DNA of 6,890 nucleotides from JANRKN01 sp033763435 (GTDB taxonomy: Bacteria; Planctomycetota; Phycisphaerae; Phycisphaerales; UBA1924), in assembly GCA_033763435.1 (NCBI GenBank), contig JANRKN010000122.1:1-6890 (forward strand), read 5' to 3'. The position numbers and the translations under genes are program-made. How positions within the stretch are numbered: the first letter of the stretch is position 1; each line of letters starts with the position of its first letter. The notes below the pieces were generated by a model that made no database searches, was not told where the DNA came from, and worked only from the letters and a program-made list of their open reading frames with translations. This document shows positions 5,866 to 6,890 of this stretch, piece after piece.

Positions 5866-6890
5866 GCGGGCTCCTCCGGCGGTTCTTCGCCCGTGCGCGT
5901 CGGCGCGTCGTCGGCGAGCAGCTCAAGCTCCGCGGCGCGGACGCTGCGCCCGAAGAGCTGACGCACGGTCAGGCGCAGGCCGGGCAGTTCGACGGTGTCG
6001 CCCTCGGCGGGGAGGCGCCCGATGCGCTCGAGGATGAGGCCCGAGACGGTCGCGGCGTCGGACGAAGGCGGCGCGACGCCGAAGAAGTCGGTGAGTTGGT
6101 GGAGCGCCAGCCGTCCCGGGATCAGCCAGCGGTTGAGCCCGACGATGCGGATCTGGAGCCCCTGGTCGAGCGCGACCTCGCCCGGGTCGAGGACGAGGCG
6201 GTTGACGACGTCTTCGATCTCGACGAGGCCCACGATCTCGCCCGATTCGTCGGCGGCGAGCGCGACGTGCGCGCGCGTCTCGCGGAATCGGGCCATGAGG
6301 CGGTCGAGCGGGAGACGGTCGGGGACGTACAGGATCGGCTCGACGGCCTCGCGCGGGCGCAGCGTCGCGGGCTGGGCGAGCCAGGTCTTGGCGTTGAGGA
6401 GGCCCAGCACGCCCGAGACGATCTTTCCGCCGTGGAGCGTGGGCGGGGCAAAGCGCGCCTTGCACACGGGTAGCTTGGTGTGGCCCGTGCGACGGACAAG
6501 CTCAAGCACGCGCTCGGGAGGCGCGTCGGCCTCGATCCACGCGACATCGACGCGCGGCGTCATGACGTCGCGCACGCGCAGCGTGCGAAGGTCCAGCACC
6601 TCGCGGAGCATCCGCTCTTCGTCGCGGCTGAGGGCGCCCGCCTCGCCCGCTTGGCGGAGCATTTCGCTCAGCTCGGCCTGCGACTGTGCGGGCGTGGGGC
6701 GCGCGGGACGGTCGGGCCGGATGAGTCGGAGCAGAGGCGTGATCGCGAGCTTGTCGAGCGCGGCAAGGACGGGGCGCGTGAGCCAGACCCAGGCGGAGAG
6801 GGGGCGGACGACGACGCGCGAGACCACGCCGCGGTGCGCGGTGGCAAGGGCCTTGGGGACAATGTCGCCCAGGGCGATGATCGCGAGCAG
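5862..6890 (-). CDS. CNNM-CBS-CorC_HlyC family protein (5' end beyond the window)
   Basis: The reading frame is open to the window edge; 342 C-terminal residues are visible. The first visible residues contain LGDIVPKALA, the GEIIPK motif near the end of the CNNM transmembrane domain, so the GTG at 6827 is internal and not the start. Next come a last hydrophobic stretch, RVRDVMTPRVDV (visible 105-116, the family's signature), two CBS repeats (about 106-170 and 177-235, with GLVEIEDVVNRL), and a CorC_HlyC domain (about 242-325, with TVSGLILERIGRLPAEGD). A proline/glutamate-rich tail follows. This is the complete hemolysin-C/CorB-type architecture, associated with divalent cation (Mg2+/Co2+) export or homeostasis. 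The missing part should be about 90-120 residues with the first membrane segments. Its TGA overlaps the ATG of the next, shorter paralogue, implying coupled synthesis and possibly a heteromeric complex. Confidence 0.92.
   Translation of the reverse strand: MLAIIALGDIVPKALATAHRGVVSRVVVRPLSAWVWLTRPVLAALDKLAITPLLRLIRPDRPARPTPAQSQAELSEMLRQAGEAGALSRDEERMLREVLDLRTLRVRDVMTPRVDVAWIEADAPPERVLELVRRTGHTKLPVCKARFAPPTLHGGKIVSGVLGLLNAKTWLAQPATLRPREAVEPILYVPDRLPLDRLMARFRETRAHVALAADESGEIVGLVEIEDVVNRLVLDPGEVALDQGLQIRIVGLNRWLIPGRLALHQLTDFFGVAPPSSDAATVSGLILERIGRLPAEGDTVELPGLRLTVRQLFGRSVRAAELELLADDAPTRTGEEPPEEPA
5871..5877 (-). promoter_or_regulatory. Shine-Dalgarno site of the second CNNM gene
   Basis: On the minus strand GGAGGAG lies five bases before the ATG at 5865, inside the last codons of the upstream CNNM gene. 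Together with the ATGA overlap it points to translational coupling of the two paralogues. Confidence 0.75.

Noticed and set aside
5278..5961. 227-codon open frame on the plus strand opposite the CNNM genes
   Set aside because: In-register antisense of the second CNNM gene, rich in Gly, Arg and Glu, without recognisable domains.
6825..6827. GTG as the start of the upstream CNNM gene
   Set aside because: The frame continues to the window edge and encodes LGDIVPKALA, a conserved CNNM motif, immediately before it, so the gene begins outside the window.
1..6890. Mobile element, CRISPR, tRNA/rRNA or defence system
   Set aside because: No transposase, integrase, inverted or direct repeat array, or RNA gene signature was seen; all eight genes fall in known enzyme or transporter families.

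Overview
The window is a gene-dense, high-G+C bacterial chromosomal segment with eight protein-coding genes and almost no intergenic DNA. Four genes run on the plus strand (16-3545). Four run on the minus strand (3532 to beyond 6890, the last one cut by the window edge). The two sets converge and overlap by 14 bases. I see no RNA gene, mobile element, CRISPR array or long repeat. The G+C bias, the long eukaryote-like form of deoxyribose-phosphate aldolase, the long stand-alone PurQ and the tandem CNNM/CBS proteins would fit a planctomycete (perhaps Phycisphaerae). This is an inference from protein character, not a proven assignment.

Plus strand: a short-chain dehydrogenase of the Sniffer/C-factor type (16-690), a metallo-beta-lactamase-fold hydrolase resembling the YtnP lactonase group (706-1671), a membrane-anchored alpha/beta hydrolase (about 1680-2606) and deoxyribose-phosphate aldolase DeoC (2616-3545). 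Gaps of 15, 8 and 9 bases suggest one transcription unit. The common theme is small-molecule carbonyl, ester/lactone and aldol chemistry, but no single pathway can be read from the set. Only DeoC has a firm reaction.

Minus strand, in transcription order: a CNNM-CBS-CorC_HlyC membrane protein (start beyond 6890), a second and shorter CNNM-CBS protein joined to it by an ATGA stop/start overlap, a membrane-tethered CGPC thioredoxin-like protein, and PurQ, the glutaminase subunit of phosphoribosylformylglycinamidine synthase. The CNNM pair probably works together in divalent cation (Mg2+/Co2+) transport. The thioredoxin and PurQ look like operon passengers with unrelated jobs.

Three genes (the dehydrogenase, deoC and purQ) lack a Shine-Dalgarno sequence but carry a -10-like hexamer 5-6 bases before the ATG. 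Three others have clear Shine-Dalgarno sites. That suggests leaderless transcripts for the first group. I found no convincing undescribed system; most of the region is ordinary housekeeping and accessory metabolism.
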